Origin: Mesorhizobium sp. B4-1-3
Lineage (GTDB): Bacteria > Pseudomonadota > Alphaproteobacteria > Rhizobiales > Rhizobiaceae
Reading direction: 5' to 3'
NCBI RefSeq assembly: GCF_006439355.1
Contig: NZ_VFTG01000034.1
Span: 1 to 42,079, forward strand
Length of the DNA: 42,079 nt
Shown in pieces: positions 25,281 through 33,573 of the stretch. Position 1 is the first letter of the stretch. Every line of letters starts with the position of its first letter. The notes under the pieces were generated by a model. That model saw only the letters and a list, made by a program, of their open reading frames with translations, ran no database searches and was not told where the DNA came from. Made by a program: the position numbers and the translations under genes.

Positions 25281-26411
25281 GTGACGGTGAATCTCAGGAT
25301 CGTCCACTGCTTCCGCTCACCTGTCGGAGGGATCTTCCGGCATGTGCGCGACCTGACCGAGGCGCAGGTCGCCGCCGGCCATGCGGTGGGCATCGTCTGC
25401 GACTCGACGACCGGCGGCGACTACGAGGAGCGGCTCTTCGAGGCGATGAAGGACAGCCTCGCGCTCGGCATCCATCGCACGCCGATGCAGCGTCATGTCG
25501 GGCCCGGCGACATCGCCTCGGCTTGGCGCACCTATCGAATCATCAAGGAATTGCGGCCGGACGTGCTGCATGGGCATGGCGCCAAGGGTGGCGCCTATGC
25601 CCGGCTGTTCGGCTCACTGTTGCGGGTTTCAAGGTCTCGCGTGGCCCGCCTTTATTCGCCGCATGGCGGCTCCCTCCACTATGACGAAACGACGGCGACC
25701 GGAAAGCTGTTCTTCGGCCTGGAGCGTTTCATGGCGCGCTTCACCGACTGCCTGCTGTTCGTTTCCGACTATGAGCGCAGCACTTACCGGCGCAAGGTCG
25801 GCGAGCCGCCTATACCCAACACGCTTGTCTATAACGGCCTGCGCGCCGCCGAATTCGAACCGGTGGCGACGGCGGCGAATGCCGCCGACTTTCTATACAT
25901 CGGCATGATGCGCGATCTGAAAGGCCCGGATATCTTCATCGATGCCCTGGCCTTGGCCGGCAGCGAGCTGGGCCGTCCGCTGAGCGCCGTCATGGTCGGA
26001 GACGGCGACGACCTGCCGCGCTACCATGCGCAGGCGGAGCGACTCGGCCTGAAGAGCCATGTCCGTTTCCTGCCGCCCATGCCGGCAAGAGACGCGTTCG
26101 CGCTGGCCGGGCTGGTCGTGGTGCCGTCCCGGGCGGAAGCGATGCCTTATATCGTGCTCGAGGCTTTGGCCGCCGGCATGCCGATGATCGCGACCGCGGT
26201 CGGCGGCATTCCGGAAATCTTCGGCGACGGCTCCCCTGCCCTGATCCGGCCGGATCCCGCGCAGCTCGCAGGCAAAATGGAAACAGTGTTCGGCGACCGC
26301 GACACGTACCGGAAGGCGATGCCGCAGATAGACGAGCTCAAGACCCGATTCGGAGCCGATGTGATGGCCGCCGAGATTGAGAAGGCCTATTTTGCCGCGT
26401 TGAACAAATAG
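25281..26411 (+). CDS. GT4-family glycosyltransferase
   Basis: 376 residues in a GT-B fold. The N-terminal domain opens with RIVHCFRSPVGGIFRHVRDL, where the GGIFRH loop is typical of GT4. The C-terminal donor-binding domain has the E-x7-E pair E286 and E294 in AEAMPYIVLEALAAG, followed by ATAVGGIPEIFGDG. It transfers a sugar from a nucleotide donor to a lipid-linked acceptor on the cytoplasmic face. No ATG is available, so GTG at 25281 is taken, seven bases after the preceding stop; a clear ribosome site is lacking, so translation may be coupled to the export gene. Confidence 0.88.
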   Translation: MTVNLRIVHCFRSPVGGIFRHVRDLTEAQVAAGHAVGIVCDSTTGGDYEERLFEAMKDSLALGIHRTPMQRHVGPGDIASAWRTYRIIKELRPDVLHGHGAKGGAYARLFGSLLRVSRSRVARLYSPHGGSLHYDETTATGKLFFGLERFMARFTDCLLFVSDYERSTYRRKVGEPPIPNTLVYNGLRAAEFEPVATAANAADFLYIGMMRDLKGPDIFIDALALAGSELGRPLSAVMVGDGDDLPRYHAQAERLGLKSHVRFLPPMPARDAFALAGLVVVPSRAEAMPYIVLEALAAGMPMIATAVGGIPEIFGDGSPALIRPDPAQLAGKMETVFGDRDTYRKAMPQIDELKTRFGADVMAAEIEKAYFAALNK

Positions 26412-26480
26412 CTGCGGCCGGCCCGACAGCTTCAAAACCACCGGTTGTTTCAAGTCTTTCTTAGCTCTCTTTTGCTATGC

Positions 26481-26494
26481 AGCTTCGCGAAGCT
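26481..26494. promoter_or_regulatory. Perfect 14-bp palindrome before the sugar transferase gene
   Basis: AGCTTCGCGAAGCT ends 14 bases before the ATG at 26509, in the 97-bp gap after the glycosyltransferase. It could be an operator, or an RNA hairpin (5-bp stem, CGCG loop) covering the ribosome-binding region; no clear Shine-Dalgarno sequence is seen there. Confidence 0.35.
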
Positions 26495-26508
26495 CGCGGA
26501 CAGTTCCC

Positions 26509-28044
26509 ATGAATGAGATCGACCCCGCGCACCGCTTTTCCATAGATGCGGTGCGCAACTACGATGCTCCCGCCGATGGCGGAAAGCCCGGCGGCATCAA
26601 CGATGTGGCGCGCCAGGTCGCCTCGCAATACCGGCGCGATACGATGTCGCCGATCATGGTCAGCGGCGTGTTGCGGATGGTCGAGTTCGCGGTGCTGTTC
26701 CTCTCGGGGCTCGGCGTCTATTTCTACTATGTCGGATTCTTCAGCTATCTGGCCTGGCAATATCCGCTGGCGATCGCGGCGACGTCGTTCCTGGCCGTGG
26801 TGCTGCTCGACGTGACCGACAGCTACCAGATCGCGGCGCTGATGCGCCCGCTTGCCAATTTCGGCCGCGTGCTGCTTGTCTGGGCCGGCAGCTTCGCGCT
26901 GATGGCGCTCACCGCCTTCGCCATCAAGGCCTCGGAAGACTATTCGCGGCTGCTGTTCGGCACCTGGTTCGTGGTCGGCTTCGTGCTGGTCTTCGGCCTG
27001 AGACTGGTGATGTCGAGGCTGATCCGCCGCTGGGCGCGCGACGGCCGCATGGAGCGCCGCGCCCTCATCGTCGGCGGCGGCAAGGCGGCCGAACAGCTGA
27101 TCCGCTCGGTCGAGAAGCAACCTTACAACGACATCCGCATCTGCGGCATCTTCGACGACCGCAACGATAAGCGCTCGCCACCGATCGTCGCCGGCTATCC
27201 GAAGCTCGGCACGATCTCGGAGCTCATCGAATTCGCCCGCATCGCGCGCATCGACATGCTGATCGTGTCGCTGCCGCTGACCGCCGAATCGCGCGTCTTG
27301 CAGTTGCTCAAGAAACTCTGGGTGCTGCCGGTCGACATCCGGCTCTCGGCGCATTCGAACGCGCTGCAGTTCCGGCCGCGCGCCTACTCCTATATCGGCT
27401 CGGTGCCGATGCTCGACATCTTCGACAAGCCGATCAACGACTGGGATTCGGTCGCCAAGCGCGCCTTCGACATCGTCTTCTCGCTTGTCGGCATCATCCT
27501 CTTCTCGCCGGTGATGCTCGCCACCGCGATCGCCATCAAGCTCGACAGCAAGGGCCCGGTGCTGTTCAAGCAGAAGCGGCACGGCTTCAACAACGAGATC
27601 ATCGAGGTCTACAAGTTCCGCTCGATGTATGCCGACCGGTCGGACCCGACCGCCAAGCAGACGGTGACCAAGAACGACCCGCGCGTCACCCGCGTCGGCC
27701 GCTTCATCCGCAAGACCTCGATCGACGAGCTGCCGCAATTCTTCAACTCGCTGCTCGGCTCGCTGTCGCTGGTCGGGCCGCGCCCGCATGCCATCGCCGC
27801 GCAATCGCACAATCTGCTCTACAACGAAGTGGTCGACGGCTATTTTGCGCGCCACAAGGTCAAGCCCGGCGTCACCGGCTGGGCGCAGATCAATGGCTGG
27901 CGCGGCGAGATGGACACCAATGAAAAGATCCGCATGCGCACCGAATACGACCTCTATTACATCGAGAACTGGTCGATGCTGTTCGACCTGCGCATTCTGT
28001 TCCTGACGCCGATCCGCCTCCTCAACACGGAAAACGCCTATTGA
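26509..28044 (+). CDS. Undecaprenyl-phosphate glucose phosphotransferase (WcaJ/ExoY/UppE-like)
   Basis: 511 residues. About four or five N-terminal membrane helices (48-185) are followed by a Rossmann-like region (ALIVGGGKAAEQLIRS, about 185-300). The catalytic bacterial sugar transferase domain begins at K317 in AKRAFDIVFSLVGIILFSP. Its signature regions are intact: KFRSMYAD, RFIRKTSIDELPQFFN, LVGPRPH (421-427) and GVTGWAQINGWRGE. It loads hexose-1-phosphate onto undecaprenyl phosphate and so starts the repeat unit. Full length with the N-terminal part matches the WcaJ/HfsE/UppE type rather than short ExoY. Its stop overlaps the TTG start of the ligase gene. Confidence 0.92.
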   Translation: MNEIDPAHRFSIDAVRNYDAPADGGKPGGINDVARQVASQYRRDTMSPIMVSGVLRMVEFAVLFLSGLGVYFYYVGFFSYLAWQYPLAIAATSFLAVVLLDVTDSYQIAALMRPLANFGRVLLVWAGSFALMALTAFAIKASEDYSRLLFGTWFVVGFVLVFGLRLVMSRLIRRWARDGRMERRALIVGGGKAAEQLIRSVEKQPYNDIRICGIFDDRNDKRSPPIVAGYPKLGTISELIEFARIARIDMLIVSLPLTAESRVLQLLKKLWVLPVDIRLSAHSNALQFRPRAYSYIGSVPMLDIFDKPINDWDSVAKRAFDIVFSLVGIILFSPVMLATAIAIKLDSKGPVLFKQKRHGFNNEIIEVYKFRSMYADRSDPTAKQTVTKNDPRVTRVGRFIRKTSIDELPQFFNSLLGSLSLVGPRPHAIAAQSHNLLYNEVVDGYFARHKVKPGVTGWAQINGWRGEMDTNEKIRMRTEYDLYYIENWSMLFDLRILFLTPIRLLNTENAY

Positions 28045-29387
28045 GCGCCGTCGCCCATGAGTTGACAGTCGGCGGGTTGCCGGCTTCGGCGGTCAACAAG
28101 TTGCCGGCTTCGGCGGTCAACAAGTTGCCGGCTTCGGCGGTCAACAAGTTGCCGCCGCAGGCGGTCAACGCCAAGCTGATCTCTCTGATCGCCTCGGTGG
28201 CGATCGGCATCGGAATCCTGCTTTCCGGCTTCGTCATCAGCGAGCCCGCGCCTTACGAAATCTACATGGCCGGGCTGATCGCGGTCTGGGCGCTGTTCGG
28301 GCTTCGGATCTCGCGTGCGATCGTGCCGCTGCTGGTACTTCTGGTGGCGATGAATATCGGCGGCATGATCGCCATGACGCAAATGGCGGATCTCGCCAAT
28401 ACGCCACTCTATCTCGCCGTCTCGCTGTTTCTCGCGTTCAGCGCGGTGTTTTTCGCCTCGGTGACATCGGTCCAACCCAGCCTCTACCGGCTGATCTTCG
28501 TCGCCTATGCCGTTTCGGCAGTGGCGACGTCGCTGCTCGGCATCGCCGGCTATTTTCATGCCTTTCCCGGCGCGGAAATGTTCACCAAATACGACCGCGC
28601 GGCCGGCGCCTTCCAGGACCCGAACGTGTTCGGGCCGTTCCTTGTGCTGCCCGGCACCTATCTGCTCTATCTGCTGCTCACCGACCCGGTGTCGCGCATG
28701 CCGCTTCTGGCGGCGCCGCTGCTCATCATCACCGCCGGCATCTTCTTCTCCTTCTCGCGCGGCGCCTGGGGCATGTTCGCGGTGTCGGCGGTGCTGCTCA
28801 CCGCATGCCTCTTCCTGCAGAGCGCCAGCGGCAAGTTCCGGCTGCGGGTCGTGGTGATGACGGTCGCGGCCGTGGCGCTGTTGATCATCGCTTTCCTGAT
28901 CATCCTGCAACTGCCCGGCGTGTCGGACATGTTCACGCAGCGCGCGCAACTCGAGCAGAGCTACGATTCGGCGCGGCTCGGCCGATTCGCCCGCTACACG
29001 ATCGGCTTTCAGCTGGCGATGGAGCACCCGTTCGGCATCGGCCCGCTGGTGTTCGGCACGATCTATGGCGAGGACACCCACGACATCTGGCTGAAGGCGC
29101 TGATGGATTACGGCTGGCTCGGCTTCGTCTCGTTCCTCACGCTGACGCTCTGGACGATCGGCGCCGGTTTCCGCATCCTGTTGCGCGACCGGCCGTGGCA
29201 GCCTTACCTGCTTTGCGCCTATGTCGCCTATCTCGGCAATATCGGCCTCGGCACGTTCATCGACATCGACCACTGGCGCCATCTCTATCTGCTTATGGGA
29301 CTGGTTTGGGGCGCGATCGCGCTGGAGTACCGGCACCAGCGGGAATTGCGACTGGCAGCGGTCGCGCAAACGACCCCAAATCGCTGA
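28041..29387 (+). CDS. O-antigen ligase / Wzy-type polymerase family protein
   Basis: 448 residues, about 11 membrane helices. The Wzy_C core is seen in FSFSRGAWGMFAVS and in the periplasmic loop followed by YTIGFQLAMEHPFGIGPLVFG and GEDTHDIWLKALMDYGWLG. It joins or polymerises lipid-linked repeats at the periplasmic face. No ATG lies before the first membrane helix, so TTG at 28041, overlapping the previous stop by 4 bp, is the likely start, giving coupled translation. The cytoplasmic N-terminus consists largely of the octapeptide LPASAVNK repeated three times plus a degenerate fourth copy. It closes the four-gene run. No flippase gene is present in the window. Confidence 0.87.
   Translation: MSAVAHELTVGGLPASAVNKLPASAVNKLPASAVNKLPPQAVNAKLISLIASVAIGIGILLSGFVISEPAPYEIYMAGLIAVWALFGLRISRAIVPLLVLLVAMNIGGMIAMTQMADLANTPLYLAVSLFLAFSAVFFASVTSVQPSLYRLIFVAYAVSAVATSLLGIAGYFHAFPGAEMFTKYDRAAGAFQDPNVFGPFLVLPGTYLLYLLLTDPVSRMPLLAAPLLIITAGIFFSFSRGAWGMFAVSAVLLTACLFLQSASGKFRLRVVVMTVAAVALLIIAFLIILQLPGVSDMFTQRAQLEQSYDSARLGRFARYTIGFQLAMEHPFGIGPLVFGTIYGEDTHDIWLKALMDYGWLGFVSFLTLTLWTIGAGFRILLRDRPWQPYLLCAYVAYLGNIGLGTFIDIDHWRHLYLLMGLVWGAIALEYRHQRELRLAAVAQTTPNR
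28076..28171 (+). repeat. 24-bp tandem repeat in the ligase N-terminus
   Basis: Three identical 24-bp units occupy 28076-28099, 28100-28123 and 28124-28147. A fourth unit at 28148-28171 keeps the ends but has changes in the middle. Each unit encodes eight residues (LPASAVNK register), so copy-number changes keep the reading frame. The repeat starts 35 bases after the proposed TTG start. Confidence 0.95.
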
Positions 29388-29548
29388 TCAACATAGAAGG
29401 CGCAGTCGCCGCCAGAGACGCCGCGGACCAGAAATGTCCGTGCCTGGTGCGCACACGTTCTCAGCCAATCGTCGTGGGTTCCTCTTCGGAACAACGGGAA
29501 CCGCTGCAGGGTTATCCGTCATGACACTCCAAAAGAAGGATGAGCATC

Positions 29549-29872
29549 ATGAAACGACTAGTGTTGATTTTGGCAGCAACGTGCACAGTGCTCGCCGGGC
29601 CAGTATTTGCGGCCTGCCCTAGCAATTCAGCTGGCACTGACCAGACCCGAACTGCCGGAATCTCGAAGGACGGCACTCGCGCACCGCTTCAGCCTCCGGC
29701 TCCGCAGGTCGACAAGAAGGCAGCTCAGAAGGACGGAAGCACCATGCCTCTGGCTTCCCAGGAAGGAGCTGGCAACAAGAACCTTGCAACCTCACAGCAA
29801 GACGTCGAAGCACAACAGCAAGGCGGCAAGACAGCAGCAGCCCAAGCTGATGAAAACTGCAAGACGAAATAG
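29549..29872 (+). CDS. Small secreted Gln/Ala-rich protein of unknown function
   Basis: 107 residues. The signal peptide MKRLVLILAATCTVLAGPVFA is followed by a cleavage site before ACPS. The mature part is hydrophilic and low in complexity, rich in Gln, Ala, Lys and Thr, with two cysteines (one at the new N-terminus, one near the end in ENCKTK) that might pair. AAGAAGGA lies eight bases before this ATG; an ATG three codons earlier abuts the ribosome site and is less likely. No known family. It follows the polysaccharide locus after 161 bp and is convergent with the DUF4142 gene; the gap 29873-30043 contains only a small hairpin at 29937-29955. Confidence 0.7.
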   Translation: MKRLVLILAATCTVLAGPVFAACPSNSAGTDQTRTAGISKDGTRAPLQPPAPQVDKKAAQKDGSTMPLASQEGAGNKNLATSQQDVEAQQQGGKTAAAQADENCKTK

Positions 29873-30043
29873 TTCGCATGGTATGCTCTCTGGGCGCCTA
29901 ACCGGCCGAAAGAATTTGGTTACATTGGCGATTGGGGGCGCTTTGCCGGCGCCCGGAGAGCGACCGATCACCTGGCTCGCTATACGATCGGGTCGGGGTG
30001 GCGCTTTGACACTCGCCGGCGTTGGCCAAGTGCCTGGAACTCG

Positions 30044-30646
30044 CTATTTTTTGGAGGCTTTCGATGCATCCGCCACCTGCGGATTGATCAACTTGGCCTT
30101 AATGTTTCCGGCCATCCGCAAATGTTCCAAGACAACCGGCAGCGTGTCCGCGGCGAAGCGCTGTATATCGGCGTCCTGACCGGAATCGATTTCCCATTCC
30201 AGCAGTTGGACCGTTTTCTGGTGATCGACGATTTGGCCGCTGATATAAGCCAAATCGAACGCCTCATCCGTAAGTTTCTCCAGCTCGACGCGCATCTGCT
30301 CCTGCTCGTCATCCAGTCCCTCCGGCAGCGGGATCTTGCTTGCCGTAGCCAACTGCTTCAGGCGGTCATTGGCCATGCGATGGTCATCGATCATCCTGCG
30401 GGCAAAATCTTTCACGTCGGCATTTTTCGATTTTCCGGCAAGCTCACCAAAGCGGACCTCAGCCAAACCGCCGGCAGCAACGAGTTGCGCAAACAACCGG
30501 TCCTGATAATTAGTTTGGTGAGCCATGGGTTGGCCGGGCGACTTCTTCAGCGTGTCCGGCGCCATTCCAGCCGGGTTGCCAAATTGAGCACCGGCTGGAA
30601 CAGCCGGGGCGAGTACCAAGGCCAGGACAACTGCAAACAGGCGCAT
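30044..30646 (-). CDS. DUF4142 domain exported protein
   Basis: 200 residues. A signal peptide covers about residues 1-20 (FAVVLALVLAPAVPAGA). The rest is a four-helix DUF4142 domain: DRLFAQLVAAGGLAEVRFGEL, NADVKDFARRMIDDHRMANDRLKQLA and VDHQKTVQLLEWEIDSGQD are diagnostic. This ferritin-like fold has no demonstrated activity in most members; the histidines and acidic residues hint at metal or stress functions. AGGGAGA precedes the ATG at 30646. The reading frame continues 243 codons upstream through the cytochrome gene, but that part is a shadow. It lies 47 bp after the cytochrome gene on the same strand, so an operon is likely. Confidence 0.87.
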   Translation of the reverse strand: MRLFAVVLALVLAPAVPAGAQFGNPAGMAPDTLKKSPGQPMAHQTNYQDRLFAQLVAAGGLAEVRFGELAGKSKNADVKDFARRMIDDHRMANDRLKQLATASKIPLPEGLDDEQEQMRVELEKLTDEAFDLAYISGQIVDHQKTVQLLEWEIDSGQDADIQRFAADTLPVVLEHLRMAGNIKAKLINPQVADASKASKK

Positions 30647-30693
30647 ATGAATCTCCCTTCGCGAAGCCGGCGCGGTCTTCACGGCGTGCCTTC

Positions 30694-32091
30694 TCACAGC
30701 ACGAGCAGATAGGCGACCAGCGCGTCCTTTTCCGACTGATCGAGCTTGGTGCCGAGTACCAGGTTGAAGAACTCGACTGTGTCGGCGAGCGTCATCAAGC
30801 GTCCATCGTGCATGTAAGGCGGCGTATCCTTGATGCCGCGCAGGGTAAAAGTCTTGATCGGACCGTCGGGAAGCTCGACCATGTCGTTGACGGTCTGCCC
30901 CGGCTTGTAGAAACGCTCGAGCTTCAAGTCGTGCATGTTGTTGTCCATGAAGGACGTCTGCGGATTGTGACACTGCGAACAGCGTCCTTTGCCCATGAAG
31001 ACCGCCTCGCCCTTCAATTCCTCGGCCGTCGCCAGGGACGGGTCGAGACGCCCGAACGGATCGAGCTTGGGTGCAGGCGGAAAATCGATGATGTTCTGCA
31101 TCTGCGCCATCATGGCCACCTGATTGGTGCGGTCGGGCAGATTGACGCCCTTGCGAGTGGCGCTGACATGATCTCCGTTGAAATAGGCGGTGCGCTGCTC
31201 GAATTCGGTGAAGTCCTCGACCGACCGAAGCGATCGCTTCGACCCGTGGATTTGCTGGTTGAACAGGCCGCGCAGGCTGGTGGTGTCGAGGCGGAAGCGA
31301 GCCGCCTGCGGCCTGATGTCCGGCGTCTGGTGGAAGGCGGCATTGGTGTTGAAGTTCGCATGGCAATCGAGGCACGCGACGCCCATGCTCTGGCCGGCAA
31401 CCTTGCGGTCTTCGGTCTGGTTGAACTCCTCTTGCGGAAACGGCGTCAGCAACAGCCGCAATCCTTCCATCTGCACCGGCGTGATGATGCCGTTCATGAT
31501 TTCGTAGTAGTTGCGAATTGTCAGCAGTTGGCCGCGTGAGACATCGCCAAGTTCCGGATGGGTGGTGAGGAAGATTGGCGGCGGAAATTCCGGCGTCATC
31601 CGGTCCGGCAGATCGAAATCGACGTCGAAGCGCCGAAGATCCCGTCCCTCCTGCCTGCTGATCTCGCTAATCTCTTCTTCCGGGAAAACCTGGCCGCCGG
31701 TCGCCTGCTTGACGTGGGGCAACGGCAAGAAACCCGCCGGCAACAGGGCACGGTCACGAATCTCGGCCGGACTTATCGAGGCAAGCTTGTCCCAGCTCTG
31801 CCCCTCCGCAAGCTTGACCCTGACGCCGCCCTGCACGGCTTTTTTGCCGCCCGTCATCATCACGCCGGGAATCGGATGATCGGTCAGGTCGTAACGCTGA
31901 TCGAGCAGCTTTTTCTGCCGGTCCATAACACCGGCCTTCTGAGCCTCGTCATCCGCTTTTACCACGGAAAAAGGTTGGCTCGGCAGCGGCCGATAGGTGA
32001 CGTCGGGCGGCAGCGGATCCGAAAACGCGCTGAGACTGGCCGCAGCAACGACGAACGCGCACGGGACTGCGATGCTGAGCTTGCTGATCAT
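30694..32091 (-). CDS. Di-heme cytochrome c of the MauG/peroxidase superfamily
   Basis: 465 residues. A signal peptide of about 24 residues is followed by a long N-terminal region without recognisable motifs to about residue 230. Then come two c-type heme sites, CLDCH (240-244) and CSQCH (371-375). After the second heme, FTLRGIKDTPPYMHDGRLMTLADTVEFFN (about 416-444) is the classic di-heme peroxidase region, with M427 a candidate distal ligand. The family includes cytochrome c peroxidases and MauG-like oxidases; relatives are sometimes misnamed cytochrome b6. GAGG is placed five bases before the ATG. It is upstream of DUF4142 on the same strand. Periplasmic redox enzyme; substrate unknown. Confidence 0.85.
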   Translation of the reverse strand: MISKLSIAVPCAFVVAAASLSAFSDPLPPDVTYRPLPSQPFSVVKADDEAQKAGVMDRQKKLLDQRYDLTDHPIPGVMMTGGKKAVQGGVRVKLAEGQSWDKLASISPAEIRDRALLPAGFLPLPHVKQATGGQVFPEEEISEISRQEGRDLRRFDVDFDLPDRMTPEFPPPIFLTTHPELGDVSRGQLLTIRNYYEIMNGIITPVQMEGLRLLLTPFPQEEFNQTEDRKVAGQSMGVACLDCHANFNTNAAFHQTPDIRPQAARFRLDTTSLRGLFNQQIHGSKRSLRSVEDFTEFEQRTAYFNGDHVSATRKGVNLPDRTNQVAMMAQMQNIIDFPPAPKLDPFGRLDPSLATAEELKGEAVFMGKGRCSQCHNPQTSFMDNNMHDLKLERFYKPGQTVNDMVELPDGPIKTFTLRGIKDTPPYMHDGRLMTLADTVEFFNLVLGTKLDQSEKDALVAYLLVL

Positions 32092-32253
32092 TCATCCCTC
32101 CAGAGACTCGCACGCCGAACCATGGTGGCTGGCGTTTGTTCCACCGCGCGAGCGGGAGAATGCGGAATCTGGGAAGGCAGGCCGAGAGTCCGGCCACAAC
32201 GCCAGATTCGTCGCCAAAAACGGGATTCCCGTCAGGGGCAAGTCTTGGAAAAA

Positions 32254-32330
<77 letters not shown>

Positions 32331-32343
32331 GACCGAGTGGCGA

Positions 32344-32371
32344 TGTATCGTGATAAGGCAGTGCGGGTCAA
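32344..32371 (-). promoter_or_regulatory. Predicted promoter of tRNA-Pro
   Basis: On the minus strand TTGACC (32366-32371) and GATACA (32344-32349) lie 16 bases apart. Transcription would start about seven bases before the mature tRNA. The -10 match is moderate. Confidence 0.45.
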
Positions 32372-32389
32372 CCGAATTCCGCGGCTATT

Positions 32390-33448
32390 TCAGGATGATA
32401 CTTCTAGGCCGGTCCCATGCGCCGAAAGCATGCGGCGCGCGCTTTCCTCGTCGGTGATCAAGATGGTCGGCGCGATCAGGTTCATGGCGCCGAGCAGCGC
32501 ATCGGTCTTCTCCTCGCCGCCGGAGGTGAGGATGCGGATCGGCGCCTTGCGCAGGCGGTCGACGTCCACCGACATCACGTGGCTGTTGACGGGATGGTCG
32601 ACCAGGTCGCCGTTGCGGTCGTAGAAATGGAACAGAAGGTCACCGACGGCGCCGCGCGCCAGCAGGGCCTCGCGGTCCGCTTCCTTGAGGAAGCCGCCGC
32701 GCGAGAAGGTTGTGGCCGACGCAATGCCGCCGACGCTGAGCAGCACGGCATCGAGCGCATCGGCCATCTCGAAGATCTCCTGCAGGCCGCAGCGCTCGAC
32801 CAGCGCGATCTTGGTCTCGACGCTGTCGACGACGGCCGGCGTCGGCATCAGATAGCCGTCGCCCTGGAATATCTGGGCAAAGCGCCAGGCGAATTCCGCC
32901 GGGTTGACCCGCCGCGCGACGCCGACGCCGCCAAGCAACGAGATAACACTGAAATCGGTCAGCGATTTGGCGCTGATGAAGGGCAAGGTGTTGAACAGCG
33001 TCACGCCCCAGCCGACGCCGACCCGCATGCCGGATTTCATCGCATCGGATAGGAACATGCCGGTCTTGGCGGCGATCGCCGGGATCGGATCGGCCTTGGG
33101 ATCGGTGAGTGGCGCGACCAGCGCCTGCTGCAGGCCGAAGGTCCTTTCCAGCGCGCGCTCCAGCCGCACGATCTCCAGGAGCTCGCTCTCGATGGTGATC
33201 TTCACCTCGTTGCGCGCCCTCGCCTCGGCCAGCATGCGCACGATGGTGACGCGGCCAACGCCGAGCACGTCGGCGATCTCGTTTTGCGTCATCTGCTCGA
33301 CGAAATACATCCAGGCGGCGCGGATCCTGAGCCGGTCGGTCCGGCTTTCGCTGACGACCTGCTCGGATGCCTCGGCAGCCGCACTGCCGTTTTCTGGTTC
33401 GCCCTGCCGTCGCCTGCCCAAGTTCCCCTCCAACTCCGGCGATGACAC
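32390..33448 (-). CDS. SorC/DeoR-type sugar-binding transcriptional regulator
   Basis: 352 residues. A helix-turn-helix lies at about 52-76 (EQMTQNEIADVLGVGRVTIVRML), followed by a long sugar-binding domain (about 95-345) related to phosphosugar isomerases, with GVGWGVTLFNTL and SVISLLGGVG typical of the SorC family. These proteins control sugar and polyol operons in response to a phosphorylated sugar. GTG at 33448 with GAGG close upstream is used because no ATG exists before residue 47. It shares strand with the PTS operon but lies beyond its far end, about 0.9 kb downstream of the HPr-EI stop, so it is likely the operon's regulator expressed separately. Confidence 0.87.
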   Translation of the reverse strand: MSSPELEGNLGRRRQGEPENGSAAAEASEQVVSESRTDRLRIRAAWMYFVEQMTQNEIADVLGVGRVTIVRMLAEARARNEVKITIESELLEIVRLERALERTFGLQQALVAPLTDPKADPIPAIAAKTGMFLSDAMKSGMRVGVGWGVTLFNTLPFISAKSLTDFSVISLLGGVGVARRVNPAEFAWRFAQIFQGDGYLMPTPAVVDSVETKIALVERCGLQEIFEMADALDAVLLSVGGIASATTFSRGGFLKEADREALLARGAVGDLLFHFYDRNGDLVDHPVNSHVMSVDVDRLRKAPIRILTSGGEEKTDALLGAMNLIAPTILITDEESARRMLSAHGTGLEVSS

Positions 33449-33573
33449 CGCCTCGCCGATTCTGCATGCTGGTTAAATATCGTCTATTGATCTACCAAGC
33501 GAGACGAACAATCTAGATAGGGCGACTGGCGCCCCAAGCCGTGAACGGCTTCAGCATTTCGAGGCGATTGGCG

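Noticed and set aside
26461..27855. 464-codon open frame opposite the sugar transferase gene
   Set aside because: The sense strand encodes a full bacterial sugar transferase; the antisense product is rich in Arg, Asp and His without any domain, as expected from GC third-position bias.
28076..28171. CRISPR-like regular repeats
   Set aside because: The units are directly adjacent with no spacers and lie in frame in a coding sequence; they are a simple tandem repeat.
28038..29369. 443-codon open frame opposite the ligase gene
   Set aside because: Same reason: the sense frame has Wzy_C motifs and membrane helices, while the antisense one is a low-complexity hydrophilic shadow.
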